Positions 6,813 to 9,695 of a DNA stretch of 9,695 bases are shown piece by piece; the stretch's first letter is position 1, and every line of letters starts with the position of its first letter. Made by a program: the position numbers and the translations under genes. The stretch spans positions 1 to 9,695 of the forward strand of contig JAKMFF010000037.1 of assembly GCA_022425585.1 (NCBI GenBank). Reading direction: 5' to 3'. This stretch comes from Candidatus Poseidoniaceae archaeon. Lineage in GTDB: Archaea > Thermoplasmatota > Poseidoniia > Poseidoniales > Poseidoniaceae. The notes under the pieces are model-generated. The model was not told where the DNA came from. It was given only the letters and a program-made list of their open reading frames with translations, and did not search any database.

Positions 6813-9695
6813 TTACTTCCATTTACTATCTAGGATTGTTAAATCAGGTGCAGCAGGCACTTCGCCATACTTTGGTTGTGCTTGCTGGTATTGATACTGT
6901 GGCATTTGTTGACCAAATGATTGTGGTGGCGGCGGAGAGCTTGGCAGGGCGTTAGACTTACTCTGTCTCATTCGGACTGCAAGTAAAATCACAATTAATC
7001 CAATAAGGGTCGCAATTACTACAGTCATCAAATTAGCCGATAATGCGTCAACAAATTGTGATACTGTTGATTGTTCCCCAGCAGGTTCAATGATTGGTGG
7101 ATGGTAAACAAAATAGTTTATTTCCCATGCTTGTTCAATGGTTTCAAGTTCATCAGAGATTACTACTTTGATTGTGTACGGCCCAATAGTGCCATTGCCC
7201 GCACACAAGATTCCTCCAAATCCAAATTCAGTAGTTGTACAATTGAAAGGTCCTTCTTCAAAGGTTAGATTTTGTGTAAGCAAGGTGCCGTTACGATACC
7301 AATATACTGCGATACCAGCGGCATCATATTCTTCCTCTGTCAAATCAACTCCAACACTTAATGATAACATATCTTGAGTTGCGTTGATGGTATTGTTGGT
7401 TAGTGATGAGAATGTTAAGTATTGGTATCTGTTGACTTCATCATCGATTAAATCATTACAGTTGTCATCAATACCATTCCATTGTTCAACAGCATTAGGA
7501 TTAATTGAACTATCATCATCATTACATTCTTCAAACCATCTAAAGCCATCACCATCTTCATCAAGGTCTGGAATTCGTGGATTGGTTAATGTTTGATAGA
7601 CTTCTACTCCATCGCTTAGTCCATCATCATCGGTATCAAAATCAGTTGGCTCGCTACCAATTGTTAGAATTTCATAACCATCTTCTAAGCCATCCCCGTC
7701 AGTGTCATTGTTCAATGGGTCAGTATTCATCGTGTAATATTCGACTAAATCTGGCAGCTGGTCGTTATCACGATCCAGTCCAATGAAGTCTTCATCAACT
7801 TGTTCATCACAATCATTGTCAATCCCGTCAAGTAATTCAGGCATGTCTGGATTGATTTGATCATTAGCGTCATCACAGTCTTGGAACCAGTAAAAACCAT
7901 CAAGGTCGGAATCATTATCGTAAACTAGAGGATTTGATTGAAATTCTAATATTTCTTCACCATCTTCTAACATGTCTCCATCAGTATCCTGCAGGGTGTA
8001 ATCTGTGCCGTAAATATGGTATTCTGCGTAATCGCTTAGCTCATCAGCATCGCTATCAGTTTGGTTAAACCCTTCATCCCACAAACCATCACAGTTGTCA
8101 TCAATTGAGTTCAAAATCTCGATAGCACCTGGATAAATCGCAGCATTGGTATCGTTACAGTCTTGGAACCAATAGAACGTATCAGCGTCTTGGTCTTGGT
8201 CTGGAACAAGTGGGTTGGTATTGTGGATATTTACCTCTGCCCCGTCAGTTAAGCCATCACCGTCAGTATCACTATCAAGCGGATCTGTGCCATTTACCAG
8301 TATTTCCAAGCCATCATCCAGGCCATCATTATCAGAATCACCACTTAGCGGATTGGTGCCGTAAATGTTAATCTCATCACCATCGTTGATTTGGTCGTCA
8401 TCTGTATCGATATCATCAGGGTCAGTTCCGTGAATGTTATCCTCGTCAGCATTTGTCAGCCCGTCACCATCTCTATCAGTGTTTATTTCGGTGCCATAAA
8501 TGTTTAATTCCCAATCGTAAAATGTCCCAGTGTCGCCATTTCCTTGATCTTCAACCGACAATGTCCATGTTCCATAACTGTCCTCATCCCAATGATGAAC
8601 CGAGGTAAACATCCAGTCATTCAAATTGTTATTGCTATCTTCATGTTTCTCAGACAGTAGGCTTTGAGTACCCATTGGGCTGGTTAGGGTGATTGCTAAG
8701 TCTCCACGATAAGAGTGATCGATGTCAACAATAACCTCCACGTGTTCCACTTTGATAGAATCTGAAACTTGTATAGTGTCAATTACTCCCGGAGCAGAAT
8801 TATCAGGAATTGGGGTGTCTTGAATGTCAATAAGGCCAGATTGGAAATTAATTTCTTCTTCAACATTAATCCAATTTTCAGCCAAAGCAACCGCAGCACT
8901 GGCATCGATTACTCCAAAGCCATATTTGTGACTAACATCATGTCCAGCTCCGTTAGTTCCCCACGAATTATCGTTAGCATCATTTTGCCTAGAACTGTGG
9001 GCAATAATGTGTTCAATATCACGATAAGTTAGATTTGGATTGGCTTCTAAAATCAAGGCTATGACTCCTGATACTAGCGGAGTTGCTGATGAAGTGCCAC
9101 CGAAATTATCATTGTAATCACCGTTGTTGTATCCACCGCCACCTGCGTTATCAGTAGTGGTGATTCCTTCTCCATCTCCATCTGAAGGCGCCGCAACTAG
9201 GATGTTAGCTCCTGGCTCAGCATACCAAGATTGCTCACCATAGTGAGTTACTGCAGTAACCGCAATAGTGTGACGGCTGTTAGCATATCCGTCAAAGTTT
9301 GAATTATCATCGTCATCAAGTCCATTACCGGCTGCCCAAGTAATGATGTTGCCCAAATTTCCTCTGCCCTGTGATACATCGTTTTCAAAAGCCGCAAGCA
9401 TTAGTGGTCCAGGTGCTTCAACAGTTCTGCCGTTGTCACTTGGTCCCCAAGAATTTGAGTAGATATCAATGTCTTGTCGGTTGTGTGACAGAGCATTGCT
9501 CTCCCTGGTATCAGTGGTGCTGCAAGCGATCAGTAGTAGGCCAGCCAAACTTGCTTTTGGTGCCGCCCCGCTAACTCCGATGGTATTGTTGCCAGCAGCA
9601 GCAGCAACTCCAGCAGCCGAAGTGCCGTGCCCATCGTAATAACTCGGACTTGGGTCGTTATCATTATCACAGAAATCATAATCCAATGTTTCTTC
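6813..9695 (-). CDS. Kexin/subtilisin-like (S8) membrane-anchored protease with P domain and acidic repeat array, N-terminus cut off
   Basis: 960 residues are visible, numbered here from the window edge (codons open at 9695). The frame is open to the edge, so the signal peptide, any propeptide and the catalytic-Asp motif lie outside. Catalytic His23 is in DGHGTSAAGV, the oxyanion Asn124 in WAAGNG and catalytic Ser202 in GGTSSATP, so the active site looks intact as far as seen. Residues about 303-402 are a P (proprotein convertase) domain (RGDLAITLTSPMGT, YGTWTLSVEDQGNGDTG, WELNIYG). Residues 407-753 are calcium-type DxDxDG repeats interleaved with three MopE-like cassettes. An Ig-like domain follows at about 758-866, then a membrane helix at 889-907, basic residues, and a cytosolic tail rich in Pro, Gln and Tyr. 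Such proteases cut surface or secreted proteins, often after basic residues; the substrate here is unknown, and the neighbouring surface proteins are candidates by proximity only. Confidence 0.93.
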   Translation of the reverse strand, partial: EETLDYDFCDNDNDPSPSYYDGHGTSAAGVAAAAGNNTIGVSGAAPKASLAGLLLIACSTTDTRESNALSHNRQDIDIYSNSWGPSDNGRTVEAPGPLMLAAFENDVSQGRGNLGNIITWAAGNGLDDDDNSNFDGYANSRHTIAVTAVTHYGEQSWYAEPGANILVAAPSDGDGEGITTTDNAGGGGYNNGDYNDNFGGTSSATPLVSGVIALILEANPNLTYRDIEHIIAHSSRQNDANDNSWGTNGAGHDVSHKYGFGVIDASAAVALAENWINVEEEINFQSGLIDIQDTPIPDNSAPGVIDTIQVSDSIKVEHVEVIVDIDHSYRGDLAITLTSPMGTQSLLSEKHEDSNNNLNDWMFTSVHHWDEDSYGTWTLSVEDQGNGDTGTFYDWELNIYGTEINTDRDGDGLTNADEDNIHGTDPDDIDTDDDQINDGDEINIYGTNPLSGDSDNDGLDDGLEILVNGTDPLDSDTDGDGLTDGAEVNIHNTNPLVPDQDQDADTFYWFQDCNDTNAAIYPGAIEILNSIDDNCDGLWDEGFNQTDSDADELSDYAEYHIYGTDYTLQDTDGDMLEDGEEILEFQSNPLVYDNDSDLDGFYWFQDCDDANDQINPDMPELLDGIDNDCDEQVDEDFIGLDRDNDQLPDLVEYYTMNTDPLNNDTDGDGLEDGYEILTIGSEPTDFDTDDDGLSDGVEVYQTLTNPRIPDLDEDGDGFRWFEECNDDDSSINPNAVEQWNGIDDNCNDLIDDEVNRYQYLTFSSLTNNTINATQDMLSLSVGVDLTEEEYDAAGIAVYWYRNGTLLTQNLTFEEGPFNCTTTEFGFGGILCAGNGTIGPYTIKVVISDELETIEQAWEINYFVYHPPIIEPAGEQSTVSQFVDALSANLMTVVIATLIGLIVILLAVRMRQSKSNALPSSPPPPQSFGQQMPQYQYQQAQPKYGEVPAAPDLTILDSKWK
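7437..8477 (-). repeat. Coding array of 23-residue DxDxDG repeats and three 48-residue MopE-like cassettes
   Basis: Within the protease, thrombospondin-type-3-like units of exactly 23 residues (69 bases) begin at Asp407, 430, 453 and 476, again at 547 and 570, and again at 641, 664 and 687 (numbered from the window edge). Each group is followed by a cassette starting at Asp499, 593 and 710. These cassettes resemble the putative metal-binding motif of MopE-type proteins: an aromatic run with Trp four residues before a Cys, an acidic CND or CDD, then IDDNC or IDNDC 22 residues later. The two cysteines per cassette sit at offsets 14 and 36 in all three. The acidic loops are expected to bind calcium and stiffen a stalk between protease and membrane. 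Confidence 0.88.

Noticed and set aside
7437..8477. Possible CRISPR-like or simple-sequence DNA repeat, from regular spacing and many CATC/ATC runs
   Set aside because: The 69-base periodicity is a protein repeat: copies are diverged at the DNA level, stay in frame without interruption, and the CATC runs are Asp codons read on the other strand.
9684..9686. TTG codon as the true start of the protease
   Set aside because: The frame stays open to the window edge (three more codons), and a subtilase needs its catalytic Asp motif, propeptide and signal peptide upstream of the His motif. The gene is cut by the window rather than starting there.

Overview
The window reads as part of a marine planktonic euryarchaeal genome, most likely Marine Group II (Candidatus Poseidoniales). 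This is inferred from gene content, not from a marker gene. Supporting traits are surface proteins anchored by one membrane helix with short Pro/Gln/Tyr-rich cytosolic tails, a kexin-like subtilase carrying thrombospondin-type-3-like and MopE-like acidic repeats, a SAP-domain membrane protein, weak or absent Shine-Dalgarno sites, and AT-rich TATA-like boxes close to start codons. There is no rRNA, tRNA, CRISPR array or insertion sequence. Coding density is very high: no gene-free stretch exceeds 81 bases.

Layout. Bases 1-2119 (minus) are an unbroken 706-codon reading frame that runs off the left edge. It encodes an AT-rich, signal-peptide-bearing surface protein with beta-sandwich-like repeats, an Asn/Thr stalk full of N-glycosylation sequons, a six-cysteine cluster and a C-terminal membrane anchor. 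Bases 2165-3379 (minus) encode a RimK-family ATP-grasp glutamate ligase with an added C-terminal TrkA-C/RCK-C-like domain. A 79-base divergent promoter region separates it from 3459-4562 (plus), a two-helix membrane protein with a Pro/Gly-rich cytosolic region and a Tyr-rich tail. Bases 4644-6812 (plus, GTG start) encode a protein with an N-terminal SAP domain, an acidic linker, one membrane helix and a large ectodomain. It meets tail to tail, with no intergenic base, the gene at 6813-9695 (minus). That gene encodes a kexin/subtilisin-like protease with a P domain, an Asp-rich calcium/metal-binding repeat array, an Ig-like domain and a membrane anchor; its N-terminus lies beyond the right edge.

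How the genes may work together (inference). Four of the five genes encode membrane-anchored proteins with large outside domains, so this is a cell-surface locus. The protease could mature its neighbours, the two plus-strand proteins have cytosolic arms that could link surface to cell interior, and the RimK-like enzyme could add glutamates to a protein or small-molecule acceptor under control of a ligand bound by its RCK-C-like domain. None of these links is proven by the sequence. The strongest leads are the RimK/RCK-C fusion, the membrane-tethered SAP domain, and the exactly in-register 23/48-residue repeat architecture of the protease.
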